A DNA stretch of 64,000 nucleotides from Alligator mississippiensis. Taxonomy: Eukaryota; Chordata; Crocodylia; Alligatoridae. Of the stretch, positions 22,572-37,300 are shown piece after piece. Position numbers and translations under genes: made by a program. The stretch is from positions 65,610,716 through 65,674,715 of the forward strand of contig NC_081831.1 of the NCBI RefSeq assembly GCF_030867095.1. The letters run 5' to 3'. Positions within the stretch are counted from its first letter, which is position 1. Each line of letters begins with the position of its first letter. The notes below the pieces were generated by a model, which saw only the letters and a program-made list of their open reading frames with translations, was not told the origin of the DNA and searched no databases.

Positions 22572-25500
22572 AAATTAGAACGTATCAGTTTGCCGATTCA
22601 TAACTCTATGCATTTCTGGTAAATAAAGTCATCTCCCCCATCATGCTAATAGAAAGCTTCCCGGTTCTTACTGATTACAACACATACATGCAACAAGTAC
22701 GGCCTATTAAAAATGTACAGTACTCCCTTCCTGTTCAAAGGAACAACCTATTCTACTCCAAAATCATCAGTCACGTATCGAATCAGCTATAGAGACTAAA
22801 CTTACAAATGATTTGCAGTGTGGCGATGCTTACAAAAGCCCCGGTTCTTCATTCACTGGCAAAGGCAGGACTTGTCACAATGCCACCTATGCAGACATCA
22901 ATGTGATGTCTTATCTGCTTCTTAGCAGAGTACATGAAATGCAAACTAGGGACAACTGCCAGTAAAGGACTGGTCTGGACCATTAGTCAAAGGAGATGGG
23001 CAATTTGATGGAATGGTTGACATCACAGTAAAATCTACCCACAGCATTTTTTTTCCCCCCACAGGAACATTTTCCTGGGAAAGTCCTGGCCCTCTTTTAG
23101 GAGGGGTAGAAGACCTGCTACCCCACAAGCAGTGCATCAGCCCCACCTGCAGCGGATGGCGGAAGAGAAAGTGCTCTCCATGGAAGGTGAATTCCCATGT
23201 TTTGACACCTTGATTTAAGTTAACAAGAAATGTTGAACTTTACAACATTTCCAAAGAGATTTCACATGAGCTGTTGATATTCAGATCACCTACCTGAAAA
23301 TAGTTCAGGTTGGCTGTGACTAAAAAATAAGCTTGGGTGGCTGTTTAGCAGATTACATGACTAGAACAGAGCAGTCTTAGCTTGTTTCCTGCATTCACAA
23401 CACAAAAGCCACCATAAATGGCACTAACTAGCAATTAGGTTGGCAGTCTGAGACAAGAGACCAGGGCTTGGATGTGAACTATCATACCTTCAGAGTGGGG
23501 GCAGAAGCTTGCAGTGCTGCCTCAGACTATGTGCTTGATGTATGGATAAACTGTACGGGTTCCTGAGCTTCGCTCTGCAGCCTTTAAAGATTATTAAAAC
23601 TATGCGATTTGAAGAAAGGTGAGAAGGACTAGATTCCAGACAACCACTAAACCCAATTCCTCTTTTCCATGCAAGACTCAGTTTACAGATGCTTATATCT
23701 TTAGACATCAAGCTGTTGGCCCCTTACAAAATGTGATGCAGCATTGAAAATATGCCCAGCCTATGAAATGCCCAGTGAAAGAGAAATGTTGCATCATCCC
23801 TTTACATTTAAGGGCCACCACACTACATGGAAAAGTCAATCCCAGATGAATATTTATCTACTTTTGCTACCTAGAACACAGGTTAGAGTACCATTCTCTC
23901 TGCTCTTCCAGTGTATTTACCTAATGATTTTCAGAGCACCCTGGGCAGAGTGCATTTCCCGGGATGAAATGTGTGACTTTCCTACAATAACAGTGAAGAG
24001 AAAAACCACTGTAAGAACTAAATAGGAAACCAACTGTAAAACTACAAGCATCAGGTGTGGAGTCCAACCTAGCAAATAATTTTATCCAGACTGGATTTCC
24101 AGTTGACAATCCTTTCCAAAGGTGAAAAATGCAAGGACTAAGTTACATTCTGCTTAATACAGCATCTTCAGCTTAAAGCTACCTCAACTCATTGCAAAGC
24201 AAACAATTCTCCACAGAGGCATTTTGAGATGTCAGGTTTCCCCAGAGAACCAGGCTGTTCATCTGTGTGCAGAATGTCTCCAGGGAGGGAAACACAGGCA
24301 CTGCATTTTTTAACAAAATTATGTTCAAGTTTCTGTATTCGGTTCCTATCCTGGGCTGTAGAGTATTTGCTTGACTCCAGTCTGTTGCATGGGGTGCACC
24401 ACACACAGGTCAATCTGCAGGCAATGGAAAAGGATTTCATCTCAAGGCAAAGCAAAGAGATTGAAAACTTACTTATGTTGTTATTTAGATACGTCTGTTT
24501 TGCTCTGCAGTTCTGTCTTGCTTCACGCTGATTGAAACTTTAACGTTTATTTTATTCTCTCTGCATTTAGTTTTGAAACTTTTTTTAAAGCAGCCTGACA
24601 TTGTCAGCTACTGGAATAAGTACATTCCAAACTTCCAAAAAGCTATTCATTTCTACTTGGCTGGGAGCTGGTTGTAGCCAGGTAAGGTAGCCTTAAAAAG
24701 GCCAGTCAGCAGCCTTATCTGGTTCCCAAATATTTCATTTAATTGGAACATGTAAATGATGGTAGGAAATCTCAACGCTGCCTTTAAAAATACCTGAAAA
24801 TATTTCACACTCTCCTCTGTTAGGAACTGGATGGCTGCATAATCCCTGGAGACCTGCCATTTTAATAACCACAACAGGGAACACAGCTTGATGCCAGCTA
24901 CCAGGAGAAGAAGGTCAGAGCTACAGCCAAGGAGTACACTGCAGAGGCTTTTACAGCTCCTGGTAGGTGCTCTTCTGCTACCGTTTTACAGCCAGCTTTG
25001 GCAAGAAATGAAAGAATTACACGGCTGTAAACAGAAACAACATAGAAAGATGCAAGAACCTACCTAGAAACCTCCCACAGCTCCGTGTGGCTCTAGTTCC
25101 AGCTCTGATCTTTCTGTTCTGACAGATGCATTCAAGCTGATAGACAAGGAAGGAAGCAGGAAGCAGCTGCATTACCTTCATGTTTTTATATACTAGATTT
25201 TACAGGAGGAAGGTTTTCCAAGGCACAAATGACCGACCCTCAAGGACATTTTGTTTCCAGCCCTGCCTTAGAAAATCCCCCTTAAATTCCCCCCCCCCCC
25301 CCCTTTTTTTTTTGCACACAAGAGATCAGGTAATTTCCTTACTTCCTCTGACATCTTTCCTTATATTTGGGAGAAGATCACCTAATGAAAGGAGCAAGCC
25401 TTAGGAAACTGACTAATGTAAAAAAAAAAAAAAAAAGAAAAGCAGACTTAGTTATTCTAAGAAAAAAAAAGATAGTAACCAAGCCTTGATAACAGAACAG

Positions 25501-27391
25501 CCACAAAAGAAGTGTGGAGCTCTCATCAGTAAGAGCTTACAAAGAAAAAATAGTTAACATTCTTTAAACAAGAATGAAGAGAAGAATGAAGATTTTACTT
25601 CTTCAAATTTGGATGCATTATACAATCCCTCCTACTCTAGTCTCTAAGCTGTTTGCAGCAGTGTATTCTGCAAAAGGCCAGAGTTTCAGGGCCAACTCCA
25701 GCACCCGAGTACAAAAATTAAAGACCAGAGTAACACACTCTTATTAAAGGCGATGATTTGTATCAAGTAGGTGACTCCTCCTGTTAGGGATGGCAGTTTT
25801 GAGTAGGAACGTTATCTGCACCAGGTACTTTTCTTTAAGATTTCCTACTGTTGCTCCTACTACTGTACAGCAATGTCCGCTGGTAGAAGCAACAGAGAAA
25901 TCTTAGTGGGAAAAGTCTATGGAGTAATCAAGTCCTTTGTCATGGAACAGATACATGTTTATCTCCTGACAGCCACAGCTGGAATTTAAGCACTGTTAGC
26001 AAGAAAGAAATACCTGATACTAAAGGAAAAGAAAAACTATATATAAAATGGTCTATAAGAAGTGTAATGACAGATCCTAAGGTCTAGTATTTCCCATACA
26101 TCAGCATTATGCAAAAACATTTAGTTCTAGCCTGCCTGGTGAAGTTACTAAGCCAGGACCCTTTAGTTGACTAGAGAAAACTCAGCCCATAAGGTGCACA
26201 CAAACCAGAAAGGCCACTTTCCGGCCTACTACCTGCTACCAAATTCTATATTTTGCTTTGATTGCAAAAAGCAGGTATAACACTGTGCAGCAAAGCAGAC
26301 AGAAGCTAACCACAATTTACACTGAAAGTCTTCCACATGCCAGTCAATACATTTAATCAGCCAGAAGACTGTGCTATTAACATATTGGCTGCTGTGTCTT
26401 CAGCAATACACCACCAGATCCTCCTTTACTAGGCTAGTCTTTGAGCATAGCAGCTGGAGCTAAACAGTCAATGCAAACTTCCAATTTACCTGCCTGTAGA
26501 TTAATGTTTATGGAACTGAAAAGAAGATTAAAAACCATTAGCAAATGCTGATCCCGGCAAGAGAGTTGTGCAAGCTAACTCCCACACACCAGGCCTAGAA
26601 AGTAATGCAAAATCACTACATTGCATAAAATTCCCCTTAAAATATTAGGTCCTTGCTCCAAGGATTGTGCTTTAAGGCCATTAAACCTGGAGAACTTTGT
26701 CCAGGTCAAGCGTTTCTAAACAAAAGCATCAAGAGTCTTGGCATAGTCTGTAAACATGATTCTGACAACATGAGTAGGTATTCTATGTACCAGTATCACC
26801 ATGTAGGTATATGCCTATTAAATATATACATCGCATGCATGTGCGCACTATGATTTTAATACCTGATTTAGCAAACCTGCCTTGCATTGAGTCAAATCTA
26901 CTTCACTGGCCTATTGGCTTACTCACCTAGGTAAATACTACTCGCTGCAGGTAAAGTTGAAGAATCAGGCTCAAGTAACCAGCTCTCCAAGAAATATTCG
27001 GGTTTTGAGTCCTACAGTGCCTGATGTTTGTGGCAATGCATTGACACGTACACTTCTCACTACTCTAGTTAAAAAAATATATATATATAAAATCAGAGGC
27101 TGATTTTACAGCACTCTCTGTACAACTGCCTGCTCAGTCAATAACTTATAAAACAAACTCATAAACCCTTGACACATCTGCACGGCAGGTATGGGACGAT
27201 CATTCTAGAATGTGAGGATTCAATCCAGTAATACTTCATGATGATTTTTTGATCCCGAAGATCCATATGCTTTCTGATATTCAGTGCTGAAGTCCATGCA
27301 AAGAGGAGACAGGAGCTCCTGAGAAGGAAGCTGAAATTTAAAGACAAAATAATCTGTAACTCTAAGCACTTTTCTGTCAGAGCAATTCTAC

Positions 27392-27397
27392 TTTATT
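27392..27397 (-). terminator. candidate AATAAA polyadenylation signal for ZDHHC15
   Basis: TTTATT on the + strand, which is AATAAA on the sense strand, about 930 nt after the stop. It is the first canonical hexamer in that direction; use is not shown. Confidence 0.4.
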
Positions 27398-28324
27398 CTT
27401 TACATTAGGTTGAACACTATTTTACTTCATGCACATGGAGAGGAAACCCACTGCTTTTCTCACTAGCTCATTCCAAAAAGCCAGACTGGAAGTAAGATGA
27501 TAAAGAGCTCTCCCCTTAATATAGGGCTTAATATGGACCATGCATCTCCTGCCCACATCACCTGCTGCTGTTGCACCCAGGTATGCAGGTGAAAGAAAGC
27601 CAGCTGAAAGAGTGATTACTGCCCAGAGTATCCTAAATTACTATTAGTCCTAACTGCACGGAAACATATGCACATGCCATGGCTCTTTCCAGCTTCTCCT
27701 GCTGTTCAGCCCCTTCTCAGATTCACAAAACAGATCTCTGATCTTTCAGAAAGCTGGGAAGAGATGTGGGTATGTGACAGAAACATGTTGCATGCCATGT
27801 TCCACCAGGCAACTGACAAGCCTTGGATCCTTTCCCAAAGCTGCATGCCTTTAAGCTCTCTTTGGAACTGTGTAACCCAATGGAAACATCAGCCCTATAT
27901 GACTAGGTAATCTGAACACCTGCAGTTACTTTGGTTACATGGTTTTCAGATCTCTGAAAAACCGAGGGAGAACGTTGTACTTTTCAACCTGTGCACCAAG
28001 CTCAAAGTTCACCACCATCTAATGCTTCCTTGGAGAATTATTTAGGAAAGTAAGAACCCCCCTGCAAAATCCCAAACCACAAATCCCCATCCTCCACTGT
28101 CCTGCCCCCAGCTTCTTCTGTTTAAGGTTCCAGAGAGACACTCTTAGCATCCTTACAAGGCATTATCACCCTCTCTCACAAAAAAGGAGCTGGCTGGCCA
28201 CTTCATAGAAAGAGTATATCCAACTTAGTTCAGGACAGATCCCTTCTTCCCCCCACTTTGAGTAACCTCATAATAAAATACTGACCTGTCCAAGCGAGCT
28301 TTGTGCCACTGCCTTTGCAAACTG
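27392..28324 (-). other. ZDHHC15: ZDHHC15 3' untranslated region (minimum extent)
   Basis: Runs from the stop codon to the first clear antisense AATAAA at 27392-27397. Further candidate signals lie at lower coordinates (for example near 21577-21586), so a 3'UTR of several kb is possible. Confidence 0.45.
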
Positions 28325-28368
28325 CTAGGTCTCCATTTCTACGGCAAGAGATGAAGCTTCATTGGATC
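28325..28368 (-). CDS. ZDHHC15: ZDHHC15 exon 11 (terminal coding part)
   Basis: 44 coding nt after ..gttctgtag, reading [14 protein letters not shown] and TAG. The ending is nearly that of human ZDHHC15. The 3'UTR continues to lower coordinates. Confidence 0.94.
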
Positions 28369-31300
28369 CTACAGAACACAAAACAAAATGGTTAGAGATG
28401 AATAGTACTGCTGTTTTCTGATTGTAGAGAAAACAGCTTCTGCTGAGGGCTAGTGTGTTTTCAAGCATTGGTTCAAAGAGAAACTGGACATTCGTCCTCA
28501 TCAGGGTGACCCAGGTGAGACCCAAGCAGAGAGTTTTATTTATCAGTGCTTCCTGATGTACTCTCCACACCACAAGCTTTAAGAGCCATGATGACAACTA
28601 AAGTTCTTCCAGTTTTAATGGAATGTTTCAGGTCTGACTTCCTGCGACTGCACTAAACATAATCCAAACGCTCAGTTATTACAGCACTTAGGCGTTGGCG
28701 CATTGATAGAAAGGAAAGGGATGGTTAGAAAATGAGACTGCAAAACAGTATCAGCTGCATTTGAAGTGCATCCTCCCTCCTGTCAAATCAAGATGAGTTG
28801 GCTGAGGCAGCAAGCTTAATGCAGGAGGCGATCATGTGCACGATACTCACAGAATATATTTTCTTGATATAGTGGGAATAAAAGTTCATTAAAATAAGCA
28901 CCATAGCCCCATAACATTATTCCTGGAGCATTTTTATTTGCAAAACAAAATCTGCATGAGGACAAGAAAACACAAAAAGGCAATGTACATCTGGAAATGT
29001 ACATTGGAAATGTGAGGCAAGACAGCAGAATTTGAGATTAGCCACAAGCCCAAAGAAAAAGGAGGCAGAAATTGCCATACCAAAGCAGGAGAACAGCCCC
29101 TCCAATCAGTCTGGAGGAATAGCAATAAATAAAATCCATGGCATCTTGTTAATTGTGTGATAGTACTGAAAATACAGTATAATTTTCCTGTATAATTTGA
29201 TAGAAGTATTAATTATAGAGCCTTACATTTGGGAATCTAGAAGTGTGCTAACAAAATCAATCTTCACAGCCAGGCTCAGAGACAGAAAAGAACCTAAAAT
29301 CCCCATTTTACAGACAGGAAAAGAGAAGCACATGTGGCAAAAGGACTTGCCCAATGTCACAAAATGAAGCTGCGATAGATCCACAACACAAATCCAGCTC
29401 CTGTCCCCACATGTTCACCTTCAGAATTGCCCTCAGATTCTCTGAGTCTTTAGGATGCTAACATGTTGCTGTCTTTTGGATTGCCCATACTATTACTGTA
29501 CTTAAGTTATGCAGCTTTCAATTCTGTGCTGCTTCTGCAGTACCTGACAGTTAAGTGACAGAAAAGCACAATGCAAACTGTTAAAAATTAAATATTCAGT
29601 CTTCTGAGTTTTCCAGGTGAATATTTCCTACAAGGAGCAATTTTTAAACATTATGTACTATATCAGAGCTCAAAAAGCAATTGTCCACAAGTCAAAGAGA
29701 GACCGGGGATGTTGGTGTGTGAAACTGGCAAGATCACAACCGAGACACTAAGATTCAAGATGCATTTTTTTGAAAATCTGATGACCTTATAAAGTGTCAG
29801 CACATGTTATTTTGGGGGATACTTTCTAGCCAAACAGATCAGACAGATGTTTGTGAATAAAAGACCAACATTAATGAAAACAGGAAAGTTTCAAAACATG
29901 AAGTAAAAGGTGTTTGGAAGCAGGTGTTCTTGGCTTCTCGCTGATCACACAGCTCATAAAACTATTACCATAATATCTGACTTTGAAAATGAAATACTAT
30001 TATCCTGCACTACAATCCTAAGCAAATCTCTGTATAAAAAAACAGAGCAAAAGGTGAACACCCAGTTCAATAGAGAGGGACACAGCCATGCAGGGAAGAC
30101 AAAAGCAACTGGGAAGATTTACTTCCACACCCTCTTTAGTGCCAGGTTGCACTGTCTCCCCTCCTAGTTTTCAGTAATGCTTTGTGTTTTATTCATAAAT
30201 CCACCAATTCCTCTTAACATCGATTGAAAATAACATCCGCAGGTGGGCTGTTTCCAGCACTCACTTGTGGCCTTACTCAGTTCTGTTTATGCACAGAAAA
30301 AAGTTTGTGACAGGGAAAAATCAAATGGAGCAAAGGCAAAGGATTAGGATGCTGTGGTTAGAAAGGAGAATGTTATACAGCCACACTTGATCAAGCTCTT
30401 TGTTTTTAAATTAGCTCTGTGGCACGTCTCTTCCCTTCTGCATATGCCTGGAGGAGGGACTCTCATGAGAAGAGCTCTCATTATTTCTGTCATGAGGCGC
30501 AGGTGCAGGAGCAAGCACAGGTGTGTGCTGGAAAGGTGCCAAGAGGAGAGGCACCTCACTTAAATACATCAGAGGGACATTATTCCCACTCTCCATGTGA
30601 CTGACGCTCTAATGGTTCCAGCTTTGGCAGTGGTGGATTAGCATCCTCAGCAATGAGGGGAAGAGCAAGAACAAAGCCTTGCTATGTCGTCTCATCTTTT
30701 CCCCCACAAACATGCTTTGGAGTGTCAGAAGTGACAAACACACAGATGTCTGTTATCCAGACGGAGGTGGGCAGCTTCTCCAGGGCCTGTAGAAGTACCA
30801 CCTCTCCAAGGCTGGACGTATGCCAGGGCTGAAGGCTGCACAATTACATTTGGGATAAATTCATTATGGGATAAATCCTGAAGGAACAGTGGAACTGGTG
30901 CTTGAATAGCATGGAGGGTGGCTTTGGGCATCCTTGCCTGCCACTGAGTTTTCACTGGATCAGAGAATTTGGAAAGGGACTGGGATGCATAGATACAGAC
31001 TGATCCACTCACATTTACATAAACTGGAGCCAGTCTCCCTGGTACAGCGGTGGTCCCAGCAAGAAGATTACACCTTATGTTCTTTACTGAGCTAACAAGT
31101 CTCGTCAAAGTCATTTTGATATGCACTCTTAAGTCTTGAAAGCACAGGCTCCAGACCAGGCTGCTTTTGGCCAAATCAGATATCAATCTCATTACAATCT
31201 GGTGTTCATGTTTAAATACTAAAGGAGACTGTTGAGAGACCATAACACTTTAGAAAAGTTACGGGCTTGTGAATCACTCCTACAGGGATTGATTTTTTTT

Positions 31301-34300
31301 AAGTGTCATAAACAGCACGCAGAAGGACACTGTTTTGTTACTTTATTTTTAAAAGCTCGTTTGTGTTAGCCCAGCAAACAGATTATCTGCTCTGCAACAT
31401 ACACGACTCAGCAGGAGAAGCAGATGTTCTTTCAAGTCTCAAACAGGCTGCTTCAAGTTACTTATTCGAACCAATGATGAAATGAGCCTCTTCAACCCTA
31501 TTCATGAGATGCTGGAGAGTAGGTTTTCCAGCAGTGCCAGGGTTTGAAGTGTGCCTTGGAAAAGGCTCCATTTGTTTATTTTACAATGAAATCTCCTCAA
31601 CAGATATCAAAATCTCTAATACAATCAAACATCATTACTAAGTGAGGGGACAGCTGACCATAAGGGATCACACTGCCAAAGAAAAAGCCCATTTCACTTT
31701 TACAAAGGGTCAAATAACGTTTTTAAACAAAGCCGCAGCCTTCACACATCTCCAAATACGCACCATCTGCAGTGACTAATGGGTACTTCTGGAAAGTGAA
31801 CTCAAGTACTCAGTTTTGTCAGCTGCTTCAAAGCTTACAACAGGGTTGCAAAAAGGATCTCCTCATGTGAGCTTTGTCTCTAAAGCAATAAACCAGACGT
31901 GATATTCTTTTAAGGGTAACGCACCGCTGCTGCTATGGAGGAACTGCCCTACCACACCTGTGTGAGGCTGGACCAGGAAGCAGCTATGGCAGGAGGGAGC
32001 ACCTTGCTAAAGCCTGGTCTGACAAGAGGGGCTGCCATGAGGCTGTTGCTGCTTCCACTGGCCACCTGAGAATGCAGACAGCAATGCCAGCCCCATGGAC
32101 AGGACACAGGGAATGCCACCTACTTGGGCTTTCTCCACCTTGGGCATCCTTGCCTGCCATTGGGGATCTGTCATCCCCACATCTGCATTTCTCTCTTGCA
32201 TGGGGAAAAAGAGGGGCTCCCACTGCCTGTATTTCCAAAGGGTGCCACTAAGTACAGAAAAGTTATGATGTCTAGAAAGGCTGACAGCCACTGCTTTAGA
32301 GGAAAAGGAAAAAAAATGCCCATTGTCTTTAATAGCAATCTGATAAGCTTCTATGGCATAATGGAATATAGGTACTTTTATTTTAATTCTGTCTACATAT
32401 ATGGTTGTGGCTACCTTGCCCTATGGAAATGTACTAGCCCAAGGACAACTAAGCACCATGATTTTGGAAACTTAAAATGTGGTTCACTTGAAACTTTGCA
32501 GAACACACATATGGTTTGATGCTTTTGATACTGCCCAGACTGGTTTCAAAGTGGGACCTTATATTTGGCCTATGTTTGTTACCTAAGACTGGACTGCCTG
32601 TGATAAAGCCAACATGCCTTTCCATATGCCATATTCTAAGATGGTTGCACAGAGCAATTATTTTAGAATTCACCCAACCAGTTATTCTAATCCAATTGCA
32701 CAATTAATTTTTGTACCCCCCTACCCTGGCTCTCTTCATCCAATCCATCATCATCCCATTGCTCTTCATTTGCTAGCAGTGGATTTCGAGCTTCACACAA
32801 AGTTCTCATTGGAAAGGAATGTCCATCACCCTGGCTGTAAAATACAAAGGTAGAAAATGAGCTACTGCAGAACCACTTCTTTTGAAAAATGAAGTACAAC
32901 TCTACTATGCATTTATGATTTTGCTCACAAAAACAAAGAAAATTCTTACATTTCTGGAAACGAATTTTAAAGGATGAATTATATTAAGAAAACAATGGGT
33001 TCATTTTGGGTGGAAGCTCATAGGCAATGTTTAAGGAACAGAGAGTTGCAATCCTGAATTCATGCAAAAGCTAAGAAGGAAAATCTTTACAGTTCAAAAT
33101 CATTCCTGATGTAACTCAGATGGAATTGAAACTGGCCAGATTACCCAGACAAATAATGAAGTATGGGAAAAAAGATATGCAAAAATATTCAGCTGTAAAA
33201 TGAATTACTGCCCCCTACTTCACTCTAGCCAGGTGCAGACAACAATTTTAGGAAAGGTGGGAAGAGTCTGGATGAACTGGACACAGAAAATCAGATTAGC
33301 AAACAGGTCCCCACCCTTTAATTGCAAAGTTATGAGTATTTTCCAATGACAGTCACAATAAAGACAAAGTCTATGCTATGTCAAGGCATGACATATGGAG
33401 GAAGCCTAAGGGAATAACAGTGATGCAATGGAAATGAATTATAAATGCTTGAGTTTGGGCTACACTTGACTGGACTTCCTGCACATCCTGCAGCAAGTAC
33501 TGCAGGCCACCTAAGATACATTCCTCCTCTGACAACTATTTCTACCCAAGGAAAATAATCAAGGAATTTTCCTTGCCAGTCAGTGTGTGTCCCAGGTCAT
33601 AGTTCTGTGATGAGCACCTTATGCTCTGCGCTCCCCATTGCTGCTGGACACTAGTATGATCAGACAACATGTCTGATCTTTTTAATCCATCCCTGGCTTT
33701 GAGAACAGGAAGGAGAGGGCAATAGCTGGTGCAGTTGAGGTCTTAGCTTAGTTCACCAGCACAAGGTCAAGACAGTTGCCTGATAAAGCTGGAATCCAGT
33801 GAATTGTTTTAAATTGAGCCCAACTATTCTTGGAACTGGCCTGCAGTTTATTCTTGGATCAATATAAGTGGTACAAAAGCAAAGTGTTTCACTATTTAAT
33901 GTAGGGACAAACCCTGCCAGTCAAGGGAGACCTGACAGGCTAGAAAGCCAGGATAGTTTTTAAGGAGCGAGTGTGTATACAAGTATGTGTGCAGAAGCAG
34001 AGTCCATATGGAAGGTGTGGACCCTCTGTACCCCAGGAACTGTGCTCCACAGTGGCTTCAATCATCTTTGTTCACAGAAGGCTTGAAGGGATAAGGCAAG
34101 AATGCTTGTTGGTGGATCTCCAACTATATATAACCATTTTGCAGTGGGTGTAGGTACAACAGATGAAGCTACAGCAAGTGCTTAGGGGTGGTTCCTTTGC
34201 TACCTCTCAGTGCCACATGGGAAAATATCAGCCACTCCTGACTCTGGCCACATGGGAAAATATCAGCCACTCCTGACTCTGGCAAAACTCTACTGTACAG

Positions 34301-37300
34301 AACTGGTATGAACAGGCTGAGCTCAGGGATCATGATTTGGCCTTCCATTCATAGCATCGGCCTCTCCAACCATCACGTACCTTGAAAAAATTGGGAGCAG
34401 CCACAGCTTTTTTTCCTCTCCAAACACCTGCTGGAGATTCTTTACGAAGCCCAGATTGAATCCATTTTTATCTGGACCATTTTGAAACACTGGAGCTGAG
34501 AAGGCCTCTATGGACAGATTCAATTATAGGGAAAAGAAAGAAAGAACCAAACATTACTGATGCATGGCAGTAACATTTACTTTGCAGATACCATGGGCAC
34601 ATTAAACAATTAAACACATTATGTCATGGAACATTATGGATGGTTACAGGGGTGAACTTGGAGATAATAAGCCTACAAATCTTTTGATTACTGCATTTTC
34701 TCACAGACAGCACACTCCAGAATATATTATGCACCTTGTTTTTGAAAGGATAAAAGATCCTTCCTTGTAGCAAGTAACTGGGTAGCAGCAGCTAGGAAGC
34801 CAAGCCTGCTGACTCTTCTGTTCTCTGTGGATCACTGCAGAGTTTACTTACAGTTTTAGCTGGTGAATAGAAAAAATTACTCTTACTGTATTTCTTGCAT
34901 ACAAAGGACACTCCCATTTCCAGTAACAGTTTTTTGGGAGAAAGATTTATGTTGTGTGCAAGAAAATTTGGTAGTTCCAGTATCTTAAAATGGAGGGCAT
35001 TCATTTAATTTTGCAAATAAATCACAAAGAATAACCCAAGAACCAATAAAAGTGTATTTGTTTAAACCCTCAAAATTCAGAATGAACGTCATCAATTCAT
35101 GTATCTAACAATCTCTAGTGTCCCTAATGACATTTTTACTATACAAACTAAAACATGCTGTTTTCAATGAAGGAGAAAACCTCCAATGGCATACATTCAA
35201 ACTTAAATGTTTTCTCTTATATTTGTTGGAATACCTTGAGGTGAACGGCAAACCTGTCTTTTTTATAACACTATTTCATGGTGAACACAAAGTCTTACCC
35301 AAAGTAGACCTATTTCTACTGATGAGCCAGCAGTGGTAGCCGAAGAGAAACATCAGGCTTACAAAAAACATGACTGCCACAAAAAGAAGGAAAAGGACAT
35401 GGAACTTTGAACGTCCATTAGTCAATTCACCCTGGGAAGGAAAGCAAAAGGGCATAAATGACAAGAAAAATTGAGAAAGAAATTGTTCCTTGATAGGTTA
35501 AATGTTCTACTATATCTAATAAACACGATATGGGGTTTTTAGACTTTCACATTTAAAAATATAACATTTTTGTCTTGCTACAAAACACAAGACAACGAGG
35601 AGACAGGCAGACTTTTCTCCACTTCTGGGATTTTGCTACTTATTTTTTTTAATGGAACAGGTCCAGTTTGTTCACAGTTTCCCATATGGGCATCAGAAGC
35701 ACGTCTTATGCCCACAGTGCATTTGGCAGGCAATGACAAGCTCTTTGAAAGCCTGTTCGCATTCTGCTGAATTTTCTTTAATCTTCATGTTTTCCTGGAT
35801 GCACATTAACTCACTGCACCTTTTCCAATGGCTACCTTCCAACTTAAGAAAAAACAAGAAATCTGAACTGCTACTTGATAACAACAACCCTGAAGTACAC
35901 CAAGTCCTGGGGATAGCTCACTTCACAGTGAATCTAAGCTAAGCAGAATCTTACAGGTGGCTGAAATGCTTTCACCCTAAAACAGAGGAGCTAAATGCCA
36001 AAGAGGTCCTCCAGCCCAAACAGCTCAGAGACAGGCTCTCCCTGACTCTTGGAAGTGAACACATAAGCAGTAGGGCAACAGCCTGCCCAACTGCATGCGC
36101 CTCATGCACTAAACTCTATTTATAGTCCCTGAGTCTTCCTCAGTATGCAGAGCAACCTTAGGGGTGCTTGGGTCAGAAGTTTTGTTCGTCACATCATTTA
36201 AAAAATGGATAAGTTAAGGTACTAAGAGGCTAAGTGACTTGACCAGCATCACACAGTGAATCAGCAGCACCACAGATACTAGAAACCAAGAGTCTGGAGG
36301 CCTGGTCTCCCATTGTAACTATCAGCTGACACTGCCTCTGTCTAAACTAATTAGAATTTAAAAGTAACACTCAGTATTTCAATCAACTTTTAAGTCAGGA
36401 AAGGAAGACAGTAAGGAGACACTGAAAGTCAAAGCAGTTTCTGAAAACACTGTATTTTACGATCAATGCATGTAGATCAATAGCAGGATACAGCTTTTTA
36501 TATTAGTTCTCAGAGCAGCTAGGAAGAGGGCATGTGTACTGCAGGAACTAAGTTTATGGAGACCGCTAGACATAGTAATAAACGAATAACACTAAAAGTA
36601 CTGTGTATCCCCTTTGTCTGCGCCTTAGTGCGTTAGACTTGACCCACAGCAGGAAGGCTGGGAAAGTGAGTCTGGATATTACAGGAAACAATATAATTGG
36701 TAAAAAAAAACAAAAACCAAACCTACCCCACTTAGGAATTCCCTGTAACAATAGTGAAAATATTTATGAGGTTTTCAAGCAGCCACTTCATTAGCATCCA
36801 GTGCCAGAAACCCAGGAAATTCTACCCAGAAGACAAATTATCCCCCAATCAGCAAAGACATTCTCAGTGATGACATCGTATGTTTGTGCAATATTTCCCA
36901 AAAGCAGTTGGCATTTGGATTTTGGATGTGTCATTGTACTGTTGAAACCTGAGGCCCTGGTTTTTATTCACTGGTTTCAGTTCTGTAAGTGCACTGGCTT
37001 CACTGGAGTGATTCCTGATCCATAAGAGAGCAGAATAAGGTCCAATGTACATTATCACCACCGTGATACAGTGATTCTGAACTACATTTCATCTTGATGG
37101 TGTATTTCTAGCCAAGAGGCATCTGACCTCCATTACCCTCAAGTGATTTTGAACTGCATATATGTCTTGTTAAAAGGTGCCTAAACTTATTTTTCAGAAA
37201 GCATGGCTTTGTGAGCCAAGCTTCTGGTCTGAAATTCCTGTTTCCCCTTCCAATTTTGCATGTGTGAGTCACAGTGTGAGTAACACTCCCATATAGACTT

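Larger units (their letters stand above)
18406..27391. other. convergent intergenic gap, possibly extended ZDHHC15 3'UTR
   Basis: About 9 kb between the two 3' ends. No coding exon recognised. It contains A17 (19974-19990), the palindrome at 21057-21226, C21 (22551-22571), C15-T10 (25289-25313), A17 (25420-25436) and a short AT repeat near 27068. Confidence 0.55.
28369..32724 (-). other. ZDHHC15 intron 10
   Basis: 4.36 kb. It contains a MIR-type remnant at about 29290-29400 and an unexplained 172-codon frame at 30725-31243. A 20-nt word, ttgggcatccttgcctgcca, occurs twice (near 30924 and 32140). Confidence 0.6.

Noticed and set aside
30924..32163. Shared 20-nt word ttgggcatccttgcctgcca at two places in intron 10
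   Set aside because: Similarity does not extend beyond the word, so a repeat family cannot be claimed.
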